Part shown: positions 22,206 to 33,204 of the stretch, one piece after another
Layout: the number at the start of each line of letters is the position of its first letter
Position numbering within the stretch: the stretch's first letter is position 1
NCBI RefSeq assembly: GCF_019320115.1
Contig: NC_089589.1
Span: forward strand, 26,016,487-26,080,486
Direction of reading: 5' to 3'
Length of the DNA stretch: 64,000 bases
DNA from: Miscanthus floridulus
Lineage: Eukaryota; Streptophyta; Magnoliopsida; Poales; Poaceae
Notes under the pieces: generated by a model
Database searches by the model: none
What the model was told of the DNA's origin: nothing
What the model saw: the letters and a program-made list of their open reading frames with translations, nothing else
Position numbers and translations under genes: made by a program

Positions 22206-23020
22206 GATACCAGGTGCCCGGTATGCTTACGCCTTGATGAAGATGGAGGCCATTGCTTAGTTAAATGCAAATATGTGCGACAATGATGGAGAGTGCTGCA
22301 ACTTGAGGATGTGAGGCTGAGTTTGATTGAGATGCGGTCGTCCAGGGAGTTCATTCAGGCGATCTTGAATTTGCAGCCGAATATTTGCTTAGTTGTTGTG
22401 CTATTAATCTGGAAATCGTGGGACGTCCGAAACAAAGTGAATGCGGGGAGATGCAGCAGTCTTGCCATGAGATTGCTCATGTAGTTGCTGCAATGACCAG
22501 TGACTTACAGAAAGAGGAGAAAGGGGAGAGAGATCGAAACTGCATTAATACAAGAAGATGCTGGTCTCCACCTCCTCCTGATTGGCTGAAGGTCAACTTC
22601 GATGGTGCTTTCTGCAAGGAGTCCAAGTTCGGCTCCTGGGGCTTTATCATCAGGGATTACATGGGGGCTCCGATCCTGGCTGGAGCCGGATGCATAGGTC
22701 CAGTTCAGGACGCACTTATGTCGGAAGCGGTGGCATGTTTGAAAGCCCTTGAGGCAGCTGACCTTCATGGTATTTCGCGCATAATTCTGGAGACGGACGC
22801 AAGCCAGATGGATGAGGCAATCCGTACGACAAAAAGAGATTTGGCCCCAAGTGGAAATTTGTTTAGAGACATTGGGGAACTCTTGTATGAACGTTCACTG
22901 GGGAACTCTTGTATGAACGTTTTCTTTGTCTGCATCTTGTACATGTACCTCGTGTATGTAACTCGTCTGCGCACGAGCTTGCTAAGATTAGTAGGAGCCG
23001 GGTATACAACTGGATTCAAG
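22206..23020 (+). pseudogene. LINE C-terminal part: zinc-binding region and RNase H
   Basis: The segment begins with CPVCLRLDEDGGHC, the CCHC-like zinc region found at the C-terminus of plant LINE reverse transcriptases. After a frame change it continues with the RNase H domain (PPDWLKVNFDGAFCK, SWGFIIRDYMGAPIL, EAVACLKALEAADLHG, ILETDASQMDEAI). The acidic positions D, E and D are visible. A 26-base tandem duplication (GGGGAACTCTTGTATGAACG at 22874 and 22900) throws the last part out of frame. The lost frame carries HVPRVCNSSAHELAK. It is likely the far end of the LINE at 9777-12466. It ends at the CACTA-type repeats. Confidence 0.82.
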
Positions 23021-23885
23021 TTCTTTGTCGAGTGCCTGAGGCACTCGACAAAGGCCAAATTACACTCGGCAAAGCCTTTGCCGAGTGCGGCACTCGGCAA
23101 AGAACACACAGCAAAAATTTGATCGGCAAAGCCTTCTTTGCCGAGTGTTTTTTATCGGGCACTCGGCAAAGGCTTTGCCGAGTGCCCCGGGGACACTCGG
23201 CAAAGAAAAGCGACCGTCACGGCGCCGGTCCCGTTGCCGGTCACTTTGCCGAGTGCCAACCCTGCAAGCACTCGGCAAAGATTTTTTTATTTTTTTTAAA
23301 AAAAAATTCTTTGTCGAGTGCCAACCCGTCAGGCACTCGGCAAAGATTTTTTATTTTTATTTTTTAAAATTCTTTGCCGAGTGCCAACCCGGAAGGCACT
23401 CGGCAAAGAGCTTTTATTTTTGTTCAAAAATTTCTTTGCCGAGTGCCAACCCTGCAGGCACTCGGCAAAGTGTTTTTATTTTTTTAAAAAAAAAATTCTT
23501 TGCCGAGTGCCAGCCATAGGGCACTCGGCAAACGTTTTTCATTTTTTTTAAAAAAAAATTCTTTGCCGAGTGTCAACCCGAAAGGCACTCGGCAAAGATT
23601 TTTTTAAAAAAAAAATTCTTTGCCGAGTGCCCTATGGATAACACTCGGCAAAGTTTTGAATTTTTTTTAAAAAAATTCTTTGTCGAGTGCGCTATGGCCG
23701 GCACTCGGCAAAGTTTGATTTTTTTAAAAAAAAAATTCTTTGCCGAGTGTTATGGTCACAGCACTCGGCAAAGCTGGAAAATCTATTTTCTGGTCGCCCA
23801 TTTTTCCAGCTTTGCCGAGTGCTGTGACCATTGCACTCGGCAAAGGGGTCCTTTGCCGAGTGCAACACTCGGCAAAGTGACCCAA
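23021..23885. repeat. Subterminal repeat array of CACTA 1, left end
   Basis: More than a dozen copies of CTTTGCCGAGTGC alternate with its reverse complement. They are separated by short loops (CCAACCC, TATGG) and T/A runs of 7-12 bases. Unit spacing is about 60-65 bases. Subterminal repeats of this kind bind the element's TNPA-type protein during excision. Confidence 0.9.
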
Positions 23886-24199
23886 AACGGCAAATTTTAA
23901 TTTTTTTTTACATTCCATCATGACAAATACATTCATACAAACATATATCACATATATATCTCATCCATCACATATATATCTCATCCATCCACACATCCAT
24001 CCGCCCATATCACATCCATCACAATATATATCACATATATAATAATAAGTGCTCAAGTCCATCCAAATAAATCCACAAGTCCACAAGTGCATCACAAGTA
24101 TATCACAAGTCCATCACCAAGTGAACAACAAATGTAAAAAAATACAACATGCACTCATCTCGGCCACTGCGACTATGGTGAAGGCCCAGATGCATCATT
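23886..24199. other. AT-rich interior of CACTA 1 with short tandem words
   Basis: Repeats of ATCACATATATATCTCATCC (about 23945-24040) are followed by CACAAGTCCATC-like words. No gene is visible. This is probably the 3' untranslated end of the minus-strand second gene. Confidence 0.5.
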
Positions 24200-26232
24200 C
24201 GGAGGTGCATGAGGTGGATTATTCGAACCACCATCAGATGGAGACTGCACAAAGGAGAAAAGATTGCATGTGAGACAAGATTATTTTCATAGCTAATCTA
24301 GGACGATAGAGGCCATACAAGCAAAGCACAAGCGAAAGTAAAAAACTTTGATACTCACAGGAGTAGCTACAGCTGTAGGACGCGGAGGCGGAGGTGGAAC
24401 CAACAGCCCAGGTGACAGAGACAAGCACATACGTTGCCCAAGCCCTTGTAGGAACTCTGTAATGTCCATCAGCCTCTACGCCTGGGCGTGCCGCTCGGCC
24501 CGCTCGGCCTTCAGTTGGGCCCCCAGCTCCTGACGTTCCTTCATTTCTTGTTCCAGCCGGGCCTGCAATATTTCACTCCAATGTTTCAGTAATGCAAAGC
24601 TAATTAAGGTGTGTAAAGATCAATGTATGACGAGTAAAACAAGAATAACCTCGAGTGCGTCGACCGGGTGTTGTGCAGCGATCGGCCATGTGCAAATGGC
24701 CGGGCTCTCGCTCGTGCTCCGTGCTCGGATCTGGGAGAGAGAGGGAGTAGAGGCCGTGTCGATGACGCCGTCACCAAGCCAGAACCGCACATGCTTCTTG
24801 CCTTGCCCTGTCCTCATGATAGCCTCTCCATCGAAGTCCTGGGTGCTCGGATCGTGGTCTGACCCATGGAGCAACCTCGCCACCTCAGTGTACTCACTGA
24901 TGTGGAAGTGGACGCTCGGGTTCATGTATGCCTCAGGCGGGTCCTCCAGGTTGAAGGAGACGTCGGACGTCGCCTTGCCCTTGTGGGCCATACACCATGC
25001 CTGGAAGTTCGAGCAAGCCTGGCCACTATGTGACGCTGACTGCGAGAAAAACAACACGGTGATTAGAAATCTAGCAGAATTGAGCATGACAATAGATAAA
25101 TCTATTCGCGTACCCATGCTTGTTTGTATCCGGCGAGGTTGCGGCTGCCTTGATGGTGTGCCGAACCTTGCATCAGCAAACGACGGTCCCGAGCATCCCT
25201 GTGCATCTTGAGGTACTCCTCCGCGAACCACCTCTCCACCATCATCACCCAGCACTCGGGATACGCTTGGCACCACCAGGGAATCATCTACACGTCATCA
25301 AGTATTGGACATATAAGAAGATCAAATTAAACCAACTTAATCTCAAAACGAATCTATATTGATGTTCTTCATTTAGCTCAAGGTACTGCTCCTGGGTCAA
25401 CTGCATCTCTCTTGCGTCTTTCTTGGTTTCCTCTCTCCAAGCTTCGACCCGTAGTAGGTTACGATGACCTGGATGCGCACCTCGTGATGCATGTCGGTGA
25501 TGGTTTTTTACAGGCTTTGGTAGTCACCTGCTCCGCCCTGGCCTCAAATCCCTCCTCGCATCTATAATAAGTCTGCATACAAAAGCGATGTATCCATTCA
25601 TTATTTCAAGAAAAGTCCAATGAATGCGACGTATTGAGCAATGTTGTGCGAGGGAGACTTACCCAAAACTGTGCCTTCACCCACGCCGCCTTGTTGGGGT
25701 ACTCCACATCGGAGGCGACGACGTAGTGGTCAAACGAGTAGGCCGGCTCCGTCTTTGATGCATACATGACAATGCCAAGAAAGTGTTTCCTGCACAGAAG
25801 ATCTAGGATGCCGTTGACTAGCCATGTGCTACCACCCGACACAACCACCCAGTTCCTACATAAGTGATTAAGAAAAATTATTAGTTTTTTCATCATATCA
25901 TATGAAGTAGTGGTGATAACATATACAGTTACTTACTTGTGTCCTTTGGGGCGAATCACTGGGCGTTGGTGAGGAAGCGGAACCTGAGGGAGGCTCGTGG
26001 GACCTCGCAAGTAGACACTCGGAGTTGGAGGAAGTGGAACCCATGCCTGCCGCCTCCCCCCCCCCTCCTCCTCCTCCTCCTCCTCCGTCTGCCGAACCAG
26101 CTCCTCGTTTGACTCATCCACAGGTGCCACCTCCTCCTGCGGCTGGCGGTCCTCCTCACGTGGTGTGGGAGGAGACGGCCCCCTCCTACGGCTAGCGGTC
26201 CTCCTCCTCCTCCTATCCAATCCCTCTGCCAC
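24200..26232 (-). pseudogene. CACTA 1 second gene, TNPA/Transposase_24-like, multi-exon
   Basis: On the minus strand a Pro/Arg/Glu-rich exon (26232-25937, ending VPLPHQRPVIRPKGHK) meets a GTAAGT donor. It joins in phase to an exon at 25855-25663 (NWVVVSGGSTWLVNGILDLL ... YVVASDVEYPNKAAWVKAQF) that ends at another GTAAGT. Further exon-like pieces follow. One near 25276-25100 has QAYPECWVMMVERWFAEEY. One near 25040-24640 has NFQAWCMAHKGKATSDVSF. A coiled-coil piece near 24560-24470 has EQEMKERQELGAQL. The arrangement matches the plant transposase family (Transposase_24) that accompanies TNP2 in CACTA elements and binds subterminal repeats. Some stretches (25400-25560) carry stops, so I treat it as decayed. 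Exon limits are approximate. Confidence 0.65.
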
Positions 26233-26466
26233 CCCCTCCCTGCGGTCGGCGTGGTCTTTGGTAAATCGAGTTCACGGACCTATGACGGTCGCCTGCCATC
26301 TTTGTTCAATCACCTGCAATAAAAAAGAAAAACAAGACGTAATTAGAAATAGGTGCAAAAATGAACAAAACATAATTACAAAAAACATAGTAATACATGT
26401 ATTAGAAATATATGCAAAAATGAACAAAATATAATTACAAAAAACATAGTATTACATGTATTAGAA

Positions 26467-29400
26467 ATAATCTTCATGATTAAGATTAGCTAGATCATAG
26501 CTCTCATCATCACTATCAACATTGTCCAACTCATCAACACTATCTGAAGGAGAAATGTGGTCTTCATTGTCATTGCCTAAATGTAATCGCTCAAGCATTT
26601 GTATGTCCTTCAAATTTCACACCTCGTCTCCAGCGTCCTCGTCATCATCCCTTTCATTGTCTACTTCCATTCCTATCTCTTCGGTTAAGTCTATGTCAAA
26701 CCTCCCTTGTAGCCCCTCTTCTTGATAGAACTCTCCATCATATGTGTTTGAGTTGAAGTTGTAATCTTCATCGTTTGGGACATGTAGTTTACCGTGTGGC
26801 GATACCTTGTGCACAATAGACCAACCCTTAAGATGCTCAGCATCTTTGCATGCGTATGACGTATAATAAACCTAGACGGCCTGTTGAGCCACAATGTAGA
26901 CATCTTTTCCTGGATAAACGGAATCTTGTCGAATCTCGACTAGCCCAAGCTTAGGGGTCTGTCTCATTACACTAGGATGAAACCAGTGGCATTTGAATAT
27001 GACAGGAGTAAGAGGTTTGGAACCATAAAATGATAGTTCGTAGATTTCTTCAATTCTTCCATAATAGTCGAGTCCATCAGTGCCGGGCATAACAACTCCG
27101 TTGTTTGTGGTTTGTCGATTGGGCTGACTCTGCTCGTAGCTTGCTGTGTGAAAACGATATCCATTCACGTCATAACCGGTAAATGACTTGACCCTAACGG
27201 CACAGCCGTTTGCAACCTGTCTCAACTCATCACTTATAGGCGCATCAGTTTGGGCTTTCTGTTTGAACCAACAAATGAAATCGGGGCTCTCTGGTCCCGT
27301 ACCCTGTGAAAAAAGGGTATCATTTTCTTGTGGGGTTGGTTGCCTTGATCCATGCCAGGATTGACGAAGAAATTCCTTGTACCAACGAGAAACAAGGGGG
27401 TTGGACGAAGAAACAAGGACATATGGCAAAATGAAACAAGTTCGTTTAGAACTTACCCAATGAACGGTTGCACCTCGACAAGGTTGGTCAACACATATAG
27501 CATGATACTACGCCACTCTTCATTTTTCAATTGCTTAGTGGTCGATGCACTTGCGCTTCCGAGTTGCCCCTGGAAAAGGCTGAGGTTCGATTCATTTTCG
27601 CCAGCATTGTAATGAGGGGGTGGATTATAAACGTTAGGAAGTTTCTTAGTGTAGTATTTCTCTGTGAAGTTCGACACCTCCTCTAGAATGTATGCCTCTG
27701 CAATGGAAGCCTCAATTCTGGCTTTATTTCTACATTTTTTGTGAAGAGTCTTCAGACATCTCTTGATTGGATAGCACCAACGGTTCTGCATGGGCCCCCC
27801 CATCCGTGCCTCATACGGGAGGTGCACAATCAAATGCTGCATCGATAAGAAGCAGGCGGGTGGAAAGATCTTCTCTAACTTACAGAGCAACACGGGTGCC
27901 GCTTTTTCCAAGTCATCAATGACGGTCCGAGAGAGCTCCTTGGCACAAAGTTGGCGGAATAAGTAGCTCAACTCTGCCAGCACTTGCCAGACATGCTCCG
28001 GGACATAGCCTCGAACCATCGTCGGAAGAAGCCACTCAATCCATATGTGGTAGTCATGACTCTTCATCCCGTTGACTCGCAGAGTGCCTAAGTTAACTCC
28101 CCTCTTTAGATTCGCTGCATATCCATTAGGGAATATTAGCTTCTTGATCCATTCAAGTACTTCCCTCCTTTGGTCCTTTTTCAAGACGAAATCGGCCTTA
28201 AGCCTTCTCCAGGTCTTGCCACGACTAGGAGGTTGCATCTCTTGATTTGGTCTATCGCACAATGTTGCCAGGTCCACTCTAGCCTTTAGGTTGTCCTTAG
28301 ACTTTTCAGTGTCCATGAGTGTTGCCCAAGGTGCCTCGGCGACATTCTTTTCAGTGTGCATTACATCAATGTTATATGGTAGAAGAAGGTCATCGAAATA
28401 GGGGAGCCTCGTCATGCCCGAGATATGAGTCCACATATGCTGCTCACCATATCCCACAAAACCACCTTCTTCATTGGGCACGAGAGCACCTATCTGAGCA
28501 TGAACCTCGGCACCAGTCATCATCCATGGTGCAGGGTTTGTCACTTTGACACCTTTCGTAAAGTTCTTGATGTCTTGTCTGAATGGATGGTCAAGATGTA
28601 GGAATTGACGATGTCTGTCAAACGGCGAATACTTGCCATCCTTCTGCAACCAAATAAACCTCACACCTTCCTTGCATATTGGGCATGGGAACTTCCCATG
28701 AACACACCAGGCGCAGAATATCCCATACGCCAGGAAGTCATGCAGGGAGTAGTGGTACCAAACATGCATTTTGAAGGTTGTCTTTGTAGCTCGATCATAT
28801 GTCCATACCCCTTCGTCCCAAGCACGGACCAATTCATCAAACATGGGCTCCATGAACACACCCATATTACTCCCTGGGTGTCCAGGAATTATCAACGACA
28901 AGAATATGTTATGTTGTTGAAAGGAGACACCAGGGGGGAGATTAAGGGGGATAACGAAGACAGGCCAACATGTGTATGGGGCAGCCATCATTCCATAAGG
29001 ATTGAACACATCTGTTGCCATCACGACACGTACATTACGAGCCTCATCTGCTTTGTCATGATGTTTGTCATTAAAGCGGATCCAAGCTTCACCATCGGAT
29101 GGATGTACCATCTTGTCAGGATTGTACCGTTTGCCATTTTTGTGCCATGTCATCTGTTTCATGGATTCCTCGGTCATGTATAGCCATTGGATCATTGGTA
29201 GGAACGGAAGGTACCATAAGATTTTCATGGGGATTATAAGTTGCCTCTTCTGGCCATCATCAGAGTCTACCTCCAGGTACCTGGAGGATTTACACTTTGG
29301 ACAGAACTTTGCATGCTCGTGTTCTTTCCTAAATAGGATGCACCCTTTCGGATAAGCATGTATCTGCTCATACAGCATCTTAAGTGCTCAAAGGAGTTTC

Positions 29401-29990
29401 TGTGACTCGTACATGCTCTTTGGCAGAATGTGGCCCTCCAGAAGCAGGGTGCCAATCACGGCCAACATCTTATCGAAGCCAGGTCGACTCAAGTTTAACT
29501 CAGACTTCAACCCCATTAAGCGTCCAATGGCATCCAGTTGAGACACCGTTGACCGATCGTGAAGGGGTTTCTGTGCCGAGTACATCATGTCGTAGAACGC
29601 CTGTGCGGCTGCCTCCACCTCCTCCTTCTCACGTCCCTCATCAAACTGTCCATAGTGAAAGTCATCTAACATGTCTGCTACCCTGGCATCAGCATCAAAA
29701 GCCTCCACCCATGGTCTCACCACCTCCTCTCTCATATGATGGGCTTCACCATGGTGGACCCACCGGATGTAGTCCGGCGTAAATCCATTCTTCACAAGAT
29801 GTTTACCCATTTCCACCTTGTTTACCCTTCTCCTGTTTCCACATTTGCTGTATGGACACAAAACTAGGCAATGTCCTTTAGCAGCGTTGCCAAATGCACT
29901 GTTCAAGAAAGCATCGGTCTTGTTCATCCATTCCGTGGTGTAATCACTCTGACTTCTCCAGCCCGTGTACATCCACTGACGGTCATCCAT
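26467..29990 (-). pseudogene. CACTA 1 TNP2 transposase with DUF4218/DUF4216 regions
   Basis: The minus-strand start at 29990 (MDDRQWMYTGWRSQSDYT) opens a transposase-associated zinc region with CPYSKCGNRRRV. A TGA at 29388-29390 then interrupts. The TNP2 core runs to about 27458: HAYPKGCILFRKEHE, CPKCKSSRYL, PYNIDVMHTEKNV, MKSHDYHIWIEWLLP. A GTAAGT donor at 27457 and an acceptor near 27377 join a DUF4216-type exon (NGYRFHTASYEQ, YYGRIEEIYELSF) reading to about 26467, broken by TAG at 26872 and TGA at 26617. TNP2 is the CACTA cleavage enzyme. The three stops are each one transition from a sense codon. Family call is firm; activity is unlikely. Confidence 0.9.
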
Positions 29991-30083
29991 CCTCTAACAT
30001 ATGTATCAGCGAGTAATGTAACCATCAATTGCATGTACATAGTGTTCCTACTGTCTAATAGGTGAGGATAGGTCCTAATCCCA

Positions 30084-30284
30084 CCTGCGGATGCGTAGAT
30101 AAAGTTAGTTTCCATGCTCTACTCCTATCCGAGACAGAATTTCGGCAGCACCTCCCCGCTGTTCTCCAGATACACGTCCTGTCAAAGAAGGGTGCGTATC
30201 CGGAGAACAACAGGGAGGTAATGCCGAAACTCTATCTCGGACCAGAGCAGAACATGGGAATTAACCCATCTACGCATCCGCAGG
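30084..30284 (-). repeat. Imperfect 200-bp hairpin upstream of CACTA 1 TNP2
   Basis: The left arm, 30084-30173, starts CCTGCGGATGCGTAGAT. It is the imperfect reverse complement of 30196-30284, which ends ATCTACGCATCCGCAGG. The loop of about 22 bases begins ACGTCCTGTC. Pairing is strong but interrupted by scattered mismatches, like a plant miRNA precursor rather than a perfect MITE. It lies about 95 bases upstream of the transposase start, within its probable leader. Confidence 0.72.
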
Positions 30285-30723
30285 CTGTCCAAAAAGCATG
30301 GACAATCTAAAATAGATATGGTCATAGATATGCAAAGATCTGCATACCTCCAACCGTATCTCTTTCAAACGGGAGACGCCTAACTGGGTTACACGATCTA
30401 CGACCATGATACGAAAAGAGGGGTTATACCTAGGGTGGCGGCGGAGTCAGGCTAGCAGGGCCGTGGCGGGTCGGTGCAGTGGCGAGACGACACGGTGCAG
30501 GCAGACCGGCACGGTGGCAAGAACTCCGACTCAACTTTGACGGGCTCTTCTCTACAAAAATGGAACAAAATACTGTCATTTACAAAAAAAATCGGCAGAA
30601 CCTCCCCTGCACGGTGAGGTTTTCAAAACCTGCAAAAACAATAGCACGATGGCCGACAAGCACATATGTCTCAAGAGAAGCCATGTAGTTTGGATATCAA
30701 TCCATGCAGAAGAATATATCCAA
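30285..30723 (-). other. Upstream region of CACTA 1 transposase, no gene seen
   Basis: Mixed sequence without a supported frame. It contains part of the probable 5' leader of the minus-strand transposase gene. Confidence 0.4.
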
Positions 30724-30922
30724 GTAGTACCACTACTTGTACTACTACTTCCACTATTGCTACTACTACTACCATTGGTTCTACTACTACTACCACTATT
30801 GCTATAACTACTACCACTACTTCTACTACTACTAGCACTAATTCTACTACTAATACTACCACTAGTTGTACTACTACTACCACTAGTACAACTAATACTA
30901 CTACAACTACAACTACCTCGAC
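30724..30922. repeat. ACT/TAC trinucleotide microsatellite (~200 bp)
   Basis: An almost uninterrupted run of ACTACT and TACTAC with CCACT or TTCTAC variants. Translations give threonine or valine runs and are not genes. Confidence 0.9.
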
Positions 30923-30944
30923 AACAATAAGAGAGAAGCCATAC

Positions 30945-31510
30945 CTGACGGGCGCCGGGCTAGGGACGGGCGGCGTCGGGATCGGGTGGAGTCAGAGTCA
31001 CCGGAGTCGGGGACGGGGTCGGGCACGGACGGCGTCGGGGCGGGCGGTCCACGGGGCGCGGCCGAGGGCAGGGCGCGGCCGGGGCAGGGCCGGTCGGGGG
31101 CAGGGTATGACCGGGAAAAGGGCGCGGCCAGGGCGCAGGGCCGGCTGGGGTCAGGGCGGCGCGACCGACGGCAGGGCGCGCGGGCAGCGCGGGCGGTCAG
31201 GTGCGCGGGCAGCGGGCGGTGCAGCCAGGGGAAGGGTCGGCCGGGGGTAGGGCCGACCGGGGGCACGACATGGCCGGGGGCAGGGCGCGCGGGCAGCGTG
31301 GGTGGCCGGGTGCGCTGGCGGCCGGGTGCGCGGGCAGCGGGCGGCGCGGCTAGGGGAAGGGCCGGCCGGGGGTAGGGCGCGCGGGCAACGCGGGCGCGTG
31401 GGCAGCGCGGGCGGCTGGGCGACGCAGGCAAGCGGGCCGGCGTGGGCGCAGCGCGCGGCACGGAGGCGGGGGCGAGCAAGCGTGGGCACGGGGCTGGCTG
31501 GCTCATGTGA
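30945..31510. repeat. GC-rich degenerate minisatellite in CACTA 1
   Basis: About 560 bases of GGGC, GGCCGG and GCGCGCGGGCAGCG words repeat with no fixed period. Open frames on both strands (Arg/Gly- or Pro/Ala-rich) reflect composition only. It sits between the trinucleotide repeat and the right end of the element. Confidence 0.8.
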
Positions 31511-31980
31511 GATCTGATATCACATGTAGAGATGTCCTGGTTTGTAAGCATCGTACGTGACAACGTGCATGAAATCTTCTGAAATTTTTATCATAGCCTC
31601 CACATATGATATCACGATATCTCAACAAGTTTCATGATTTTCAGACTTCGTTTGCTTTTTATAGAATTTAAAAACACTTGACACGCAATTTTCGCGGACA
31701 TGTTTTGTGAACAAGATGTCCGAAATTTCAGGTCCATTCCTAGATACGGCCTCTCACAACACTCACTAACATGACTATCAATTTTTGAATAATTAAATTT
31801 CATTATTCGTACCACGTGCAGTTCAAATTTCTATTTTTTGAAAAAATTTAAGTAAACGAAATAAAGTAACTAAATATATAAAAAAGCCACAAAAAATCCC
31901 CAAATTATAACTAGGAGTTCCTGATGCTTTAAAAGGGCTGCACAAAAAAATTGAAGGTCAAAAACAAAAAAAACAAAAAA
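31511..31980. other. AT-rich spacer in CACTA 1, nothing recognised
   Basis: No gene, repeat array or RNA is recognised between the GC-rich tract and the subterminal repeats. Confidence 0.4.
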
Positions 31981-31983
31981 AAA

Positions 31984-32530
31984 CTTTGCCGAGTGCCGGG
32001 GCATGGCACTCGGCAAAGGGTGTCTTTGCCGAATGCCAGGCATAAGGCACTCGACAAAGAGCGTTTTAATTTTTTTTTAAAAAAATTCCTATTTGCCGAG
32101 TGCGTCCACAGGAGCACTCGGCAAAGAAATTATAAAAAAATTAAATCTTTGCCGAGTGTCGTGCCAGGGGCACTCGGCAAAGTATTTTTTTAAAAAAAAA
32201 TTCTTTGCCAAGTGCTAGATCTGAGACACTCGGCAAAGAATTTAAAAAAAATAAATCTTTGCCGAGTGCCAGATCTGGAGCACTCGGCAAATAATTTTTT
32301 TTAAAAAAAAAAATCAAATCTTTGCCGAGTGCCTAACAGTAGGCACTCGGCAAAGGAGGCCGTGACCGAACACCATTTCACGGGCAGCCTATGCCGAGTG
32401 TAGAGATTTTGCCGAGAGTCTGGCACTCGGCAAAGAACTCTTTGCCGAGTACAATTCTTTGCCGAGTGTGTCTTTGCCGAGTGCCCGATTTTTAACACTC
32501 GATAAAGAATTTTGCATTCGGCAAAGTCTC
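31984..32530. repeat. Subterminal repeat array of CACTA 1, right end
   Basis: About ten inverted pairs of CTTTGCCGAGTGC and GCACTCGGCAAAG occur, some mutated (CATTCGGC, CACTCGATAAAG). They are separated by T/A runs as in the left array. The last units are the most degenerate. Confidence 0.88.
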
Positions 32531-32542
32531 TGTTTCGAGTAG

Positions 32543-32985
32543 GGCCAATCATATGTATGGACGGACTCACTCCCAGTCTCTATACACGATATGGTCGCTC
32601 GCGATTTAGCTGAGCTTAGGTTTATTTATTAATATAAGGCTGTAGAGCCTGAACTTGTGAGATCAAAAAAAAAAGTTTCGCACAATCGCAAGGGTGAGTC
32701 GCGGTCTCGCTGCTTGCGCGACTCGCCCGACGCCGCTCGCCGCTCCGCCCTCCAGGCTCGCTGTCGCCGCTTGTCGCCTCGCTGCCTCCGGCCACCGGCA
32801 GATCCGGGCATCCGGCGACGCGACCCCGCACCAGCCGGCCGGCCGCTGCCGCTCGGCCTCGGCGCCGCCACTCCGCCAGGTAGCAAGAAGCAGGTAGCGA
32901 GCCCCAGCCAGCCCTGCTTGGCTGCTCGAGCCTGTTTGGCCGCTTCAGAGTTCAGACTTCAGTGCTTTACTGCTTTCGGATTTGG
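32543..32985. other. GC-rich, exon-like sequence of unknown origin
   Basis: From about 32690 the DNA is CG-rich (GCTCGCCGCTCCGCC, GCCGCTGCCGCTCGG), like the 5' exon of a grass gene. The plus frame from 32657 runs on into the next fragment, but its N-terminal part is low-complexity and I do not recognise it. Confidence 0.35.
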
Positions 32986-33200
32986 TACTGTTGCTCAATC
33001 TGAAGAACTAGAAGTGCCGCATCCACTAGAAACAGTACAAGAAACAGTGCAAGATGCTGAAAATGAAGACCAACCATCACATGAGCATGATGTCGAAGGT
33101 ATTACTATTATGGTATTTAATCCGGATGTTCATGTTGTTTCTGATCCGGGCCTTCGTGTAGCAATTGAGCAATTCCATCCTGATATTAGAGATGACTTTC
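32986..33200 (+). pseudogene. Fragment of a TTF/MYM-type zinc-finger, hAT-like protein
   Basis: The plus frame carries FNPDVHVVSDPGLR followed by [12 protein letters not shown]. This resembles the DPGLR...I...HPDIRDE region near the N-terminus of the plant TTF-type zinc-finger proteins with hAT dimerisation domains. The preceding glutamate-rich part is variable in that family. The match stops at DDF, where WAK sequence begins in the same frame. Either the piece was copied next to the kinase by a transposon or the junction is a deletion scar. Recognised from memory of the family motif, so moderate confidence. Confidence 0.55.
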
Positions 33201-33204
33201 TAGT

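Larger units (their letters stand above)
23021..32542 (-). mobile_element. CACTA (En/Spm) element 1, coding on the minus strand, ends worn
   Basis: Two blocks of CTTTGCCGAGTGC / GCACTCGGCAAAG inverted repeats (23021-23885 and 31984-32530) bracket minus-strand transposase genes. This subterminal repeat type is widespread in grass CACTA elements. No clean CACTA terminal motif or 3-base duplication is visible. The right side ends in a worn TCTCTGTTTCGAGTAG. The order on the minus strand is a GC-rich and trinucleotide-repeat leader, a hairpin, the TNP2 transposase, then a second multi-exon gene. Stops in TNP2 mean it is not autonomous. The left end abuts the LINE fragment. Confidence 0.88.

Noticed and set aside
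23021..23885. CRISPR-like appearance of regularly spaced palindromes
   Set aside because: Repeats are inverted pairs separated by low-complexity T/A runs, part of a CACTA transposon end in a plant genome. There are no unique spacers and no cas genes.
30666..31563. Long frames on both strands, Thr-rich then Arg/Gly- or Pro/Ala-rich
   Set aside because: They follow from the trinucleotide repeat and the GC-rich minisatellite, with no domain and no consistent strand.
32986..33200. A complete hAT transposase gene
   Set aside because: Only one short family motif region is present. No DDE core or dimerisation domain follows before WAK sequence begins.
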